In this document: piece after piece, positions 1 to 8,900 of the stretch | Numbering within the stretch: position 1 is the stretch's first letter | Layout of the letters: each line of letters begins with the position of its first letter | Source of the DNA: CAYQDR01 sp964416315 | GTDB taxonomy: Bacteria > Methylomirabilota > Methylomirabilia > Rokubacteriales > DASRDR01 | Reading direction: 5' to 3' | Length of the DNA stretch: 24,945 bases | NCBI GenBank assembly: GCA_964416315.1 | Contig: CAYQDR010000070.1 | Coordinates: 1 to 24,945, forward strand | Notes under the pieces: generated by a model | Databases searched by the model: none | What the model was told of the DNA's origin: nothing | The model's input: the letters and a program-made list of their open reading frames with translations, nothing else | Position numbers and translations under genes: made by a program

Positions 1-233
1 AAGGAATACGGCACGCGTTTGCCTCTGACCCCCTTCGCAGCGTTCGCGGGCTTCGTGTAGGCCCGAGCGGATGCGCTCGGCGCGCTGGGGGTGCCGGCAT
101 ATTCCCACGTCCCGCTCGGGTACAGGAGGACGGTCTTGCCGTCTTCCGTGATGGCTCTGATCGGCCGGGGCTGAGCCGCGCATCCCAGGAGGGCGACGGC
201 AGCGGACATGGCAGCCATGGCGGTGAGTCTCAC
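1..233 (-). CDS. Small lipoprotein, 5' part only (runs off the window start)
   Basis: A short reading frame starts at a GTG at 233, preceded by a good ribosome-binding site (GGGGAGGT, 5 nt spacing). The N-terminus reads VRLTAMAAMSAAVALLGC, a lipoprotein signal peptide ending in the lipobox L-L-G-C, so the product should be lipidated on the Cys and anchored in a membrane. After the Cys comes a segment with the pattern EDGKTVLLYPSGTWEY, a short motif seen in many small secreted proteins of unknown function (DUF3157-like wording). The rest is Ser/Ala/Lys-rich and continues beyond base 1, so the full length is unknown. No function can be assigned. It is separated from the permease scrap by about 37 bases on the same strand. 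Confidence 0.6.
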   Translation of the reverse strand, partial: MRLTAMAAMSAAVALLGCAAQPRPIRAITEDGKTVLLYPSGTWEYAGTPSAPSASARAYTKPANAAKGVRGKRVPYS

Positions 234-270
234 GTCGCACCTCCCCTCGGACCGCGCGGGCCCTTCCCCG

Positions 271-420
271 TCATGGGAACAGCCTGTCGGGTAGCCAGAG
301 GGCGATCTGCGGGAACGCGATCACCAGCAGGAGCCCGATCACCTGCAGGACCAGGAACGCCATCATCCCGCGCAGGATGTCGAAGAGCGCCAGCACGGGG
401 ATGAAGAGGGCGTACCCCAC
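271..420 (-). pseudogene. Remnant of TRAP large permease (DctM) C-terminus
   Basis: About the last 45 codons of a minus-strand frame ending at 271 read like the C-terminal transmembrane helix of DctM. FDILRGMMAFLVLQVIGLLL and the following IAFPQIALWLP resemble the end of the intact DctM in this window (IYRGMFDFMLLQLIGLAIVF, FFPETVLLVPRLL). Upstream of about 420 the frame loses all similarity to a permease, so roughly 390 residues are missing. The remnant lies directly downstream of dctP on the same strand, where a dctM belongs. I infer that this dctP once headed its own operon and that the permease was deleted. The exact left edge of homology is uncertain. Confidence 0.6.
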
Positions 421-545
421 GAGGGGGGGACCTCCTGCCTGGGCGGGCATGCGGGCGAGCGGGATCACCCGCGCGGTCTGCCTCACGGGGGGGCTTAAGG
501 CCGGCGCGAGACTCGGCGCCGCGGGAACGACTCCGCCGAGAGAAC

Positions 546-580
546 GAGGAGGGGTCGGCCCTCCCGGCCAGCCCCTCCTC
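546..580 (-). terminator. Hairpin after dctP, possible terminator
   Basis: GAGGAGGGG at 546-554 pairs with CCCCTCCTC at 572-580. After two mismatches a further GGCC/GGCC pairing follows, with a five-base loop. It lies about 28 bases past the dctP stop. On the minus strand the hairpin is followed by TCGTTCTCTC, only a weak T-rich stretch, so termination efficiency is uncertain. Confidence 0.45.
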
Positions 581-607
581 CGCTCGACGGGCTTGTCGCC
601 GAGCCGC

Positions 608-1720
608 CTACTTCAGCCAGATCTTCTCTTTCCAGTAGTGCTTGCCGATGAACTCGTAGGGCGGCCAGTACGAGAGGCGGTAGGTCACCACCAGCTCGGC
701 GTACTTCTTCTGCGAGTCCATCACCTTCTTGTAGAACTCGTCCTTGGCCGCGTTCCCCGCCTGGATGTCGTCGTACGCCTTGAGGAACCGGTTGTTCAGA
801 TCGTCCGTCGTCTTCACGATCTTGACGCCCGCCGCGATCAACTCCGCACAGGCCTTCGCCGTCTTCTCCTGGAACCGGACGAAGTGGACCCAGTACGCGG
901 CCTGGACGGCCGTCTTGATGATCTCCTTCAGGTCCGCCGGCAGCTCGTCCCACCGCTTCTTGTTGATGATGAACTCCCCCACCGTCACCGGCTCGTGCAT
1001 CCCCGGCGCGTAGTGGTATTTGGCGATCTTGTCGATGCCCAGGATCTTGTCGTCGTAGCAGTTGATCCACTCCGCGCCGTCGATCACCCCCCGCTCCAGG
1101 GCCGGGACGATCTCGCCCCCGGGGAGGGTCACCACGCTGATGCCCAACTTGGCGTAGGTCTCGGCCCCGATGCCATAGATGCGGTACTTGGTCCCCCGGA
1201 TGTCCTCGAACCGGCGGATCTCCTTCTTGAACCACCCCATCGCCTGGGGCCCTTCCGGGTGGACCTGGAAGCTGACCACGTTCATCTTCAGTCGCTGCTG
1301 GTACGCCTCCTGGAGCAGTTCGTGCCCTCCTCCCTCCCAGTACCACCCGAAGTAGTCGATGAAGTCCATCCCGAAGAGGGGGCCGTGGGTCAGGGGCACG
1401 AAGGCGGCCAGTTTTCCGATGATGTAGCCCGGGGTGGTGTGCCCCGCGTCCAGGACGCCCTTGTGGACCGCGTCCTGGATCTCGAAGGCCGGCACGATGG
1501 CGCCCGCCGGCAACAGCTCCAGCTTCAGCCGCCCGCCGGAATTCCGCTCGATCATCTCCACCAGCAGCTTCGCGGCGTCCTGGACGATCGAGGTTGGCGG
1601 CCAGGCGCTCTGCACCTTCCACGCGATGGGCTTGGCCTGGGCGGCGGCCGGCTGGGAGTCCACCAGCACCAGGCCGACGAGGACCAGCAGAGTCGCGACG
1701 ACAATCGCGCGTTTCCTCAT
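608..1720 (-). CDS. dctP: TRAP transporter periplasmic solute-binding protein (DctP/TakP-like)
   Basis: Extracytoplasmic receptor of a tripartite ATP-independent periplasmic transporter; it binds a carboxylate or oxo-acid and delivers it to the DctQM permease. The protein has 370 residues. Residues 1-28 are a signal peptide ending AAAQA. The body matches the TakP / mannitol-chloroaromatic subgroup: an Arg in KYRIYG (R180) that in this family contacts the substrate carboxylate, followed by LPGGEIVPALERGVIDGAEW (residues 199-218) and then a Tyr-Asp-Asp. The start at 1720 is chosen because AGGAGGAGGAG lies just upstream; an in-frame ATG 30 codons earlier would overrun the promoter. It is divergent from dctQM, with only a permease remnant downstream, so I infer that it works with the divergent DctQM. 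The substrate cannot be told from sequence alone. Confidence 0.93.
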   Translation of the reverse strand: MRKRAIVVATLLVLVGLVLVDSQPAAAQAKPIAWKVQSAWPPTSIVQDAAKLLVEMIERNSGGRLKLELLPAGAIVPAFEIQDAVHKGVLDAGHTTPGYIIGKLAAFVPLTHGPLFGMDFIDYFGWYWEGGGHELLQEAYQQRLKMNVVSFQVHPEGPQAMGWFKKEIRRFEDIRGTKYRIYGIGAETYAKLGISVVTLPGGEIVPALERGVIDGAEWINCYDDKILGIDKIAKYHYAPGMHEPVTVGEFIINKKRWDELPADLKEIIKTAVQAAYWVHFVRFQEKTAKACAELIAAGVKIVKTTDDLNNRFLKAYDDIQAGNAAKDEFYKKVMDSQKKYAELVVTYRLSYWPPYEFIGKHYWKEKIWLK

Positions 1721-1767
1721 GGGCTCCTCCTCCTCTGAGGTTATCGGGACGAGAGGGATTTGCGGGG

Positions 1768-1797
1768 ATCGTAGAGGGGTTCCCCACCGCTTGTCAA
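1768..1797 (-). promoter_or_regulatory. Sigma-70-type promoter of dctP
   Basis: On the minus strand TTGACA (1797-1792) is followed, after 18 bases, by TACGAT (1773-1768). This is a full -35 match and 4 of 6 at -10, about 48 bases before the dctP start. The same TTGACA-N18 layout recurs at 1914 and 4101. Confidence 0.6.
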
Positions 1798-1913
1798 GGC
1801 CCCGCATCACATCAAGATTTCGGTTCCCGAAGGGGAGACTGCGGCGCGAGAGTTACGGTGCCCGAGCTGTCCCGGAGGCCGACGCGCGGCGGCGGCTCGC
1901 CTCAAAGAATGCC

Positions 1914-1943
1914 TTGACACCTCTGAGCGCACCAAGGTAGCGT
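1914..1943 (+). promoter_or_regulatory. Probable sigma-70-type promoter of dctQM
   Basis: TTGACA at 1914-1919 is followed after 18 bases by TAGCGT (1938-1943), a weak -10. It lies about 115 bases upstream of dctQ, in the 337-base divergent region, and is back-to-back with the dctP promoter. The rest of the region shows no ORF or repeat that I could support. Confidence 0.4.
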
Positions 1944-2057
1944 GGCACAATCCAAAATCAGCCCCCATCCCATCCTGACCAGCGGAGGGGCCGGCCGCAC
2001 TGCTAGCCCCTCCTTCGTGACGGCCCCAAAGGCCAGGCGACGGAGGGACCACGACGC

Positions 2058-2585
2058 ATGGCAGAGCTCCCTGAGCGATCGCTGAAGGTCATCCGGATCA
2101 TCGACACCCTCGCCGAGTGGTCCGGCGCGGTGTTCGCGTGGATGATCCTCCCGCTCGTCCTCGGCTTGACGTACGAGGTCGTCGTCCGCTACGCGTTCAA
2201 CGCGCCGACCATCTGGGCCTACGACGTCGCGTACATGCTCTACGGGAGCCACTTCATGCTGGGGGCCGGCTACTGCCTCCTCAAGAAGGGCCACATCCGC
2301 ACCGATATCTTCTACGAGAAGTGGACGCCCCGGCGCCAGGGATGGGTGGACACCCTCTCCTACCTCCTGCTCTTCTTTCCCGGGATGATCTTCTTCTTCC
2401 TGGCCTCGTGGGATTCGGCCTTTCATTCTTTCACGATCCGGGAGCTGTCGGACCAGAGTCCCTGGCGCCCCCCCATCTACCCCTTCAAGATGGTGGTCCC
2501 CGTCGCGGCGCTCCTCCTGATCATCCAGGGGGTCTCCGAGTTCCTGAAGAGCCTCCACGCGGCGCTCCGGGGGCGGTGGCCATGA
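2058..2585 (+). CDS. dctQ: TRAP transporter small permease subunit (DctQ)
   Basis: Small four-helix membrane subunit that pairs with DctM in TRAP transporters. The product has 175 residues. Hydrophobic helices lie near residues 22-42, 55-75, 100-120 and 145-162. The typical DctQ pattern TYEVVVRYAFNAPTIWAYDV follows the first helix, and GHIRTDIFYEKW is the usual cytoplasmic-loop motif (HIRVDI in many homologues). A GGAGGG ribosome-binding site precedes the ATG. The stop overlaps the dctM start as ATGA (2582-2585), showing translational coupling. Similarity to DctQ of the mannitol/chloroaromatic and oxo-acid groups is by eye only. Confidence 0.92.
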   Translation: MAELPERSLKVIRIIDTLAEWSGAVFAWMILPLVLGLTYEVVVRYAFNAPTIWAYDVAYMLYGSHFMLGAGYCLLKKGHIRTDIFYEKWTPRRQGWVDTLSYLLLFFPGMIFFFLASWDSAFHSFTIRELSDQSPWRPPIYPFKMVVPVAALLLIIQGVSEFLKSLHAALRGRWP

Positions 2586-3901
2586 GCCCCGAATACCTCG
2601 GCCTCGTCCTCCTGGGGGCGCTCCTCGCCGGGATCTTCGTCGGATTCCCCATCGCCTTCACCCTGATCATCCTGGCCTTCGTCTTCGGCTACATCGGCTT
2701 CGGCGGCATGGTCTTCGACCTCATGTTCTTCCAGGCCATCGGGCTCATGAAGGAGGAGACCCTGGCGGCGGTCCCCCTCTTCATCTTCATGGGTCACGTC
2801 CTCGAGCACGCGGGCTTGATGGAGCGCCTCTTCAAGGCGTGCCAGCTCATGCTGGCCCGCATGCCGGGGTCGCTCTACCTGGGCGTGCTCGTGACGGCCA
2901 CCCTCTTCGCCGCCGCCACGGGCATCATCGGCGCCTCCGTGACCGTGATGGGCATCATGGCCGCACCCCTCATGATGAAGGCGGGCTACGACCCGAAGCT
3001 CTCGGCCGGCGTCATCACGGCGGGCGGCTGCCTCGGGATCCTGATCCCGCCCAGCGTCATGCTGATCGTGATGGGACCCGTCCTGGGCGTGTCGGTCATC
3101 CACCTCCTGGCCGGGGCGTTCATCCCCGGCTTCATCCTCTCAGCGCTCTACCTCGTCTACGCCATGGGCCGGAGCCTCATCAACCCGAAGCTCGGCCCGC
3201 CGCTCCCCATGGAGGAACGCGCCACTTCATACGGGCAGATCTTCTGGGAGCTCTTCCACGGGGTCATCCCCATGGGGTTCATCATCTTCGCCGCCCTGGG
3301 GAGCATCATCGCCGGCCTCGCGACGCCCACGGAGGCGGCGGCCATGGGGGCCTCGGGCGCCCTCCTGCTGACCATCGTCTACCGGCGTCTGACCCTGGGG
3401 GTGCTCAGGGACGCGGCCCACAAGACCCTCCGGACCTCGAGCCTGGTCCTGTTCCTGGCGGTGGCCTCCAACATCTACGGGTCGGTCTTCACCCGCCTCG
3501 GGACGGGCACGATGATCGCCGACGCCATGCTGGCGATCCCGGTGCCGCCCCTCGGGCTGCTGGCCCTCCTGATGGTCGTGATCTTCCTGCTCGGCTGGCC
3601 GCTGGAATGGCCGGCCATCGTCCTCATCTTCCTCCCCATCTTCCTGCCGGTCGTGCAGGCGCTGAAGTTCGACCTGGTCTGGTTCGGCATCCTGGTCGCG
3701 GTGAACCTGCAGACCGCCTTCCTCTCTCCTCCCGTGGCCATGGCCGCGTACTACCTCAAGGCCGTGGCGCCCGCCTGGGAGCTCAGGCACATCTACCGGG
3801 GCATGTTCGACTTCATGCTCCTCCAGCTCATCGGGCTGGCGATCGTCTTCTTCTTCCCGGAGACCGTCCTCCTGGTGCCGAGGCTGCTCTACGGGAAGTG
3901 A
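2582..3901 (+). CDS. dctM: TRAP transporter large permease subunit (DctM)
   Basis: Main membrane subunit of the TRAP transporter, carrying out sodium- or proton-coupled uptake of the DctP ligand. At 439 residues it is the normal length for the family, with a dozen or so hydrophobic helices throughout. Family signatures are visible: VPLFIFMGHVLEHAGL near residues 64-80, ATLFAAATGIIGASVTVMG near 108-126, GGCLGILIPPSVMLIV near 143-158, and the second-half copy ATPTEAAAMGASGALLL. The start overlaps the dctQ stop by four bases. It ends in a helix related to the remnant at 271-420, so the locus once contained at least two dctM copies. Confidence 0.94.
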   Translation: MSPEYLGLVLLGALLAGIFVGFPIAFTLIILAFVFGYIGFGGMVFDLMFFQAIGLMKEETLAAVPLFIFMGHVLEHAGLMERLFKACQLMLARMPGSLYLGVLVTATLFAAATGIIGASVTVMGIMAAPLMMKAGYDPKLSAGVITAGGCLGILIPPSVMLIVMGPVLGVSVIHLLAGAFIPGFILSALYLVYAMGRSLINPKLGPPLPMEERATSYGQIFWELFHGVIPMGFIIFAALGSIIAGLATPTEAAAMGASGALLLTIVYRRLTLGVLRDAAHKTLRTSSLVLFLAVASNIYGSVFTRLGTGTMIADAMLAIPVPPLGLLALLMVVIFLLGWPLEWPAIVLIFLPIFLPVVQALKFDLVWFGILVAVNLQTAFLSPPVAMAAYYLKAVAPAWELRHIYRGMFDFMLLQLIGLAIVFFFPETVLLVPRLLYGK

Positions 3902-3907
3902 AACGCT

Positions 3908-3926
3908 CCGGGCTTACCTGGCCCGG
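3908..3926 (+). terminator. Small hairpin after dctM
   Basis: CCGGGC (3908-3913) pairs with GCCCGG (3921-3926) across a seven-base loop, starting 6 bases past the dctM stop. There is no T-tract, so it is a weak terminator candidate. The following 170 bases hold other short inverted repeats, e.g. TGGAGGT at 4002-4008 with ACCTCCA at 4023-4029, but no convincing gene. Confidence 0.3.
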
Positions 3927-4100
3927 TAGCGCGCTCCTGCGGAGCCCGAGCCGCAGAGATCGTCCGCCGGCCCCTCGTCGGGGACTCGACTCGGCGGTCG
4001 ATGGAGGTGCTGAGGGTTCTGGACCTCCACCAGGGCGAGCCCCCGGCCCGCTCGACTGCGAACGGAGAGCCGGATCACGAGTCGAGGCGCACGCCCAAGC

Positions 4101-4130
4101 TTGACAGCCTCGCCGGGGCCGGGCTCTAAT
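4101..4130 (+). promoter_or_regulatory. Strong sigma-70-type promoter of the AsnC-domain gene
   Basis: TTGACA (4101-4106), an 18-base spacer and TCTAAT (4125-4130) give 11 of 12 consensus bases, the best housekeeping promoter in the window. The predicted transcript starts near 4137 and carries a GGAGGAGG site before the ATG at 4164. Confidence 0.7.
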
Positions 4131-4163
4131 GGCCCTCGCGCCCCGCGCGCGGGAGGAGGAGGC

Positions 4164-4424
4164 ATGGAACCGCAGATGCTCCGGGCCTACGTGCTGATCG
4201 AGACGAGCGCGGGGAAGACGAAGGGAGTCAAGAAGGCCCTCGGCAAGGTCAGGCCGGGCAAGTGCGCGATCCAGTCCGTGGACGCGGTCACCGGCCCCTT
4301 CGACTACATCGTCGTCCTCGAGGGACCGAACCTGGCGGACATCGGGCAGCTGGTCACGGACGAGATCGGCGCGATCGACGGCGTGACGCGGACGACGACC
4401 TGCCTCGCGGTGGCGATCGGGTGA
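4164..4424 (+). CDS. Stand-alone Lrp/AsnC ligand-binding (RAM) domain protein
   Basis: An 86-residue protein consisting only of the C-terminal effector-binding domain of Lrp/AsnC regulators. It begins MLRAYVLIETSAGKTKGVKKA, contains TGPFDYIVVLEGPNLADIGQ, and ends in the typical domain-closing strand TRTTTCLAVAIG. There is no helix-turn-helix, so it cannot bind DNA like Lrp. Such single-domain proteins form oligomers and are thought to bind amino acids or to modulate partners; that is family knowledge, and the ligand here is unknown. The start at 4164 follows GGAGGAGG. The stop overlaps the next gene as GTGA (4421-4424), so the two are translated together. Confidence 0.85.
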   Translation: MEPQMLRAYVLIETSAGKTKGVKKALGKVRPGKCAIQSVDAVTGPFDYIVVLEGPNLADIGQLVTDEIGAIDGVTRTTTCLAVAIG

Positions 4425-4831
4425 CGCCGACGTCGGCGCGGCTCCTGGCGGCCGCGGCCGTCGCGGGCTGCCTGCTCGCGGGTGGCGCTCGCGCCCAGCC
4501 CCAACCGGCGAAGCCCGAGTATCTCCCGTACGTCGAGTTCAGCCCCGCGGACACCCCCCAGCAGGTGTCCCTCAAGCACGCGTACAACGAGGCCGTCCAG
4601 CGCTACAACCAGGCCCGCTACGACTACTTCGTCACCCTCGAACGCCACAACCGCCTCGTCGACGTCCACAACACCTCGACCGATCCCGCCGAGAAGAAGC
4701 GCGCCCGCGAGGAGGCCAAACCCCTCCGCGCCAGGCTCGAGGACCTGCGCCGGAGCGTGGCGGTCCGGGCGGGGGCCGTGGACCAGGCCGCCCGCCGCGC
4801 CGCGGCCGGCGGGGTCTCCATCACCCCGTAG
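4421..4831 (+). CDS. Small exported protein with a charged helical body, function unknown
   Basis: A 136-residue protein starting at a GTG coupled to the previous stop. Residues 1-26 are a signal peptide (LLAAAAVAGCLLAGGARA). It can be read either as signal-peptidase I type (cut after ARA) or as a lipoprotein (V-A-G-C lipobox), so its final anchoring is unclear. The mature part begins with QPQPAKPEYLPYVEFSPAD and continues with long helical, Arg/Glu/Ala-rich stretches that could form a coiled coil (residues about 50-125). I recognise no family. Its position between an amino-acid-sensing domain and a hydroxyacid dehydrogenase does not by itself define a role. Confidence 0.7.
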   Translation: MTPTSARLLAAAAVAGCLLAGGARAQPQPAKPEYLPYVEFSPADTPQQVSLKHAYNEAVQRYNQARYDYFVTLERHNRLVDVHNTSTDPAEKKRAREEAKPLRARLEDLRRSVAVRAGAVDQAARRAAAGGVSITP

Positions 4832-4926
4832 ATCCCCCCGGTTCTTCACCCGGCTCCCCCGGCTGCCGCCCTCGGTGCCCCGGAGCTCTGACGCCGCGAT
4901 TCGCGTGGAATCTCGCGGCCTTGTGA

Positions 4927-4932
4927 TATAGT
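4927..4932 (+). promoter_or_regulatory. -10 element giving a probable leaderless start for the dehydrogenase
   Basis: TATAGT lies exactly 7 bases upstream of the ATG at 4940. Transcription would begin at or one base before the A of that ATG, leaving no leader. No good -35 is visible. The same 7-base geometry is found before the kinase starts at 16523 and 21336. Confidence 0.45.
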
Positions 4933-4939
4933 GCAGCGG

Positions 4940-5890
4940 ATGCCTCGGCCGGGGCCGATCACCGTGCTGGTCTACCACCCGGACGAGGTCCAGACCTACG
5001 CCCGGCTCGTCCGCGCGCCCCGCGGGCGGGTGCGCGTCCGCACCGCCGCCAGCGCCCAGGAGGCGGTCCCCCACGTCGAGGAGATGGACGTCCTCTACGC
5101 TTGGGGGTTCCCGACCCAGCTCCTCCCCCGGGCGCGCCGGCTCCGCTGGGTCCAGGTCATGGGGGCCGGCGTCGACCGCTTCCTCGACGCGCCCTTTCCG
5201 CCGAACGTCGCGCTCACGCGCGCGGAGGGGATCTTCGGCCCTTGGATGGCGGAGTACACGCTCGGCTGGCTCCTCTGGACGACCCAACGGATGGAAGCGT
5301 TCCGCGCGGCGCAGCGCGCGCGGCGGTGGGAGCCCGCCAGCCCGAGCCTCCTGCGGGGTCGCACGCTCGGTCTCCTCGGCCTCGGCTCGGTCGGTCGCGC
5401 CGTCGCCCGGGTCGCGCGCGCCTTCGCGATGCGCGTCGTCGGGATCAACCGGAGTGGCCAGCGCGTTCCCGAAGCCGAGCGGGTGTACCGGCGGGCCGGG
5501 CTCCGCGAGATCCTCGGCCAGAGCGACTACCTGGTGCTCGCCCTGCCGCTCACGCCCGAGACCCGCGGGCTCATCGGCGAGGCCGAGCTCCGGGCGATGC
5601 GACCCGAGGCCTGGCTCGTCAACATCGGGCGAGGGCCCCTCGTCCAGGAGGACGCGCTCCTGCGCGCGCTCCACGAGCGCTGGATCGCCGGGGCGATCCT
5701 CGACGTCTTCCCGCAGGAGCCGCTGCCCCCCGAGCACCCGCTCTGGGGCATGGCGAACGTCGTCGTCACGCCGCACATCTCCGGACCGAGCGAGGCCGCC
5801 GAGATCGCGCCCATCTTCAACGACAACCTCCGTCGCTTCCTGCAGGGTCGAGCGCTCCGCGGCCGTGTGGACGTCCGGCGGGGGTACTGA
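4940..5890 (+). CDS. D-isomer-specific 2-hydroxyacid dehydrogenase (GhrA-like)
   Basis: NAD(P)-dependent reductase/dehydrogenase of 2-oxo/2-hydroxy acids, cytoplasmic, 316 residues. The Rossmann motif GLGSVG is at residues 147-152. The catalytic set is complete: Arg231 (in NIGRGPLVQEDAL), Glu260 (in DVFPQEPLPPEHPLW) and His279 (in TPHISG). The substrate loop and the residues after His279 resemble the glyoxylate/hydroxypyruvate reductase A branch; the exact substrate is inferred. A GTG at 4931 would also be in frame, but it overlaps the -10 element TATAGT, so the ATG at 4940 is preferred. It is followed after 58 bases by the membrane-synthase fusion, probably in one transcript. Confidence 0.9.
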   Translation: MPRPGPITVLVYHPDEVQTYARLVRAPRGRVRVRTAASAQEAVPHVEEMDVLYAWGFPTQLLPRARRLRWVQVMGAGVDRFLDAPFPPNVALTRAEGIFGPWMAEYTLGWLLWTTQRMEAFRAAQRARRWEPASPSLLRGRTLGLLGLGSVGRAVARVARAFAMRVVGINRSGQRVPEAERVYRRAGLREILGQSDYLVLALPLTPETRGLIGEAELRAMRPEAWLVNIGRGPLVQEDALLRALHERWIAGAILDVFPQEPLPPEHPLWGMANVVVTPHISGPSEAAEIAPIFNDNLRRFLQGRALRGRVDVRRGY

Positions 5891-5948
5891 GGGGCCCATC
5901 GCCGCGCCCCCCGGCGCGGCCGCCCCCGGGCCCGCGCCCAGGTTCCCG

Positions 5949-8900
5949 ATGGACCGGATGCTGCTCGCCTGGTTCTTCGTGTCGGGCGCGAGCGCCCTGA
6001 TCTACGAGGTCGTGTGGTTGCGCTGGCTCGTCCACCTCTTCGGCGCCACGACGCTCGCCGTCAGCACCATCCTCGCGGCCTTCATGGCCGGGCTCGCGGT
6101 GGGGAGCTGGGCCGCGGGGCGCTGGGCCTCCCGCGTCGCGCGGCCGCTGGTGGCGTACGGCCTCCTCGAGCTCGCCATCGGCGCCTACGCCCTCGCCCTC
6201 CCGTGGCTCCTGCCCGGCATCGTCCCCATCCTCGGGGCGCTCGGGGCGACGGAGGGGTCGTCGTACGCGGCGCTCTCGCTCGGGCGCTTCGCCCTGGCCG
6301 CCGCCCTCCTCGTCGTGCCGACCGCGTGCATGGGGGCGACGCTCCCGATCCTCGCCCAGTTCGCCGCACCGTGGCTCGAGAGCCTGGGCGGCCGGGTGGG
6401 GCGGCTCTACGCCGTCAACACGGCGGGGGCGGTCGTCGGGACGGCGGCCGCCGGCTTCCTCCTTCTCCAGACCGTCGGGGTGGCCCGGACCAACGCCATC
6501 GCCGTGGCGCTGAACGTCGCGGTCGGGCTCACTGCCGCGCTCGCGGGGTGGCGGCTCCGCGTCACCGCGGTGCCCGTGGCCGCCCGCGGCGCGGCGGAGG
6601 CGGGCCCCCCCGAGACGGCGCTTCCGACGAGCCCCGACGGCGCGGCGCGGCGGCTGGCGCTCGGCGCCCTCCTCACGGCCGCGCTGTCCGGGGCGCTCGC
6701 CATGGTGTACGAGGTCGCGTGGACGCGGGCCCTGGCCCTCGTGCTGGGGTCGTCCGTCTACGCGTTCACCGTCATGCTCACGACGTTCCTTATCGGCCTG
6801 GCGGGTGGGAGCTGGCTCCTGGCCCGGCGCGTGGACCGCCTCGCCGAGCCCGGCGTGGCGCTCGGCCTCACCCAGCTCGGGATCGCCGCCGCGGCCTTCG
6901 CCGGGCTCGCCGCCCTCGAGGAGCTGCCCTGGGTGTTCCTCCGCCTCTTCGACTGGAGCCGCGGACGCCACCCCGTGCTCCTCGCCCTGGAGTTCGTGAT
7001 CGCCGGGGCGACCATCCTCGGGCCGGCGCTCCTCTCCGGCGCGGTCTTCCCGCTGTGCGTCCGTCTGACCGCCACGGCCGGCGGGTGGGTGGGGCGGACG
7101 GTCGGCGACCTCTACGCGGTCAACACCGTGGGCGCCATCGTGGGATCCTTCGTGGCGGGCTTCGTCCTGATCCCGGGCGTCGGGATCCGCGGCAGCCTCC
7201 TCCTCGCGATCCTCCTCAACCTCGGGTGCGCCTTCGTGCTGCTCACGGTGCTCCCGACCCGCCGCCCGACCCTCGTGCGCCCGATCGCCGCCGGGCTTCC
7301 GATCCTTGCCCTGATCGTCCCCTTGGCCGCGCCGGAGTGGAAGGCCCTGACGATGGCGAGCGGCGTCGCCGTGTACGCGCCGGGGCTCCACCGGCTCTCG
7401 CGGCAGGAGTTCCACGAGCGCCGCCGCGCGGCGCGCCTGCTCTGGTACGAGGAGGGGCTGACCACGACGGTGTCCGTGGAGGAGCGGGACGGCCTCGTCT
7501 CGCTCCGGGTCAACGGCAAGACCGACGCGTCGACGGGCGGTGACATGCCCAACCAGGTGCTCCTGGGGCACCTGCCGATCCTGCTCCACCCCGAGCCGCA
7601 GGATGCCCTCGTCATCGGCCTCGGCAGCGGGGTGACCGTCGGCTCGGCGCTGCGGCATCCGCTGCGCGCCGTCGCGGTCGTCGAGCTGGAGCGCGCGGTC
7701 GTCACCGCTTCGCGCTTCTTCGACCACGTGAGCTTCCGGCCGCTCGAGGACGCCCGTACCCACCTCGTCGTCAACGACGCCCGCAACTTCCTCCTCCTCA
7801 CCCGAGACCGCTCCGACGTGATCATCTCGGAACCGTCGAACCCGTGGATGACGGGCGCGGCCAGCCTGTTCACCCGGGACTTCTTCGCGCTCGCGAAGAC
7901 GCGGCTCCGGCCGGGCGGGGTCTTCGGTCAGTGGGTCCAGCTCTACGGCCTGACCCCCGAGACGTTCCGCATCGTCATCGCGACGTTCGCCTCGGTGTTT
8001 CCCCACACCGTCGTCTTCCACACGAGCTTCGGCGACACGGTGCTGGTCGGGAGCGAGGCCCCGTTTCGGGTGGACTTCGCCGCCCTCGGGCGCCGCATCG
8101 CGGCACCCGAGGTCGCAGCGGACCTCGCTCGGGTCGGGATCCGGGACGCGCCGGACCTCCTCGCCCGGCTGGTGCTCGACGTCGAGGACGTGCCCCGGCT
8201 GGTCCGGGGCACGCCGCTGAACACCGACGACAACGCGCGAATCGAGTTCACCGCCCCGCGCACGCTCTACGTGGACGCGGCGCAGGAGAACGTCCAGCGG
8301 CTCGCGGACGCCTTCCTGGGCGGCGGGACGCTGCTCGAGACGCTCCGCCGCGGGGCGCCACCGGAGCTCCCGGCCCGGCTCGGCGATCGCCTCCTCGCGC
8401 GGGAGCGGCCCCAGCAGGCGGACGCCGTCGCGCGCGCCGCGCTCCGGGGGGCGCCACCCCCCACGGTGCGGGTGGAGCTCCTGCGCGTGGCGGCGGCAGC
8501 CGCCGCGGCCCGGGGCGAGGTGGCCGAGGCCGAGCGGCGCTGGCAGGCCGCGCTCCAGCTCGACCCCGGACACCCCGGGGTCCTCCTCGACCTCGCGGCG
8601 CACCTCGACGCGCACGGCGCCCTCGGCGAGGCGCACGGGCTCGTCCAGCGGGCCGCCGTGCGGGGCGGCGCCGAGGCCGTGCGGCGCGAGGCGGCATTGC
8701 TCCTCAAGCTCGGGCGAGCCCGCGAGGCCGAGGCGCGGCTGGGACGCCTCCCGCCGGACCTCGCCGGTGTGGCGCTCGCGCGGGGCGAGGCGCGCCTCGC
8801 CCTCGGGGATGCCGCGGGCGCCGAGCCGCTCCTGAGGGCGGCGCTCCGCGCGCGCGAGGCCGCGCCGACCCACCGGGCGCTCGCGGAGGCCCTGGCCCGG

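Noticed and set aside
4002..4029. TGGAGGT/ACCTCCA hairpin as a small RNA
   Set aside because: The 14-base loop and lack of a promoter or terminator make it no better than chance in this GC-rich stretch.
3914..4165. 83-codon minus-strand frame
   Set aside because: No family pattern, and it overlaps the strong plus-strand promoter at 4101-4130.
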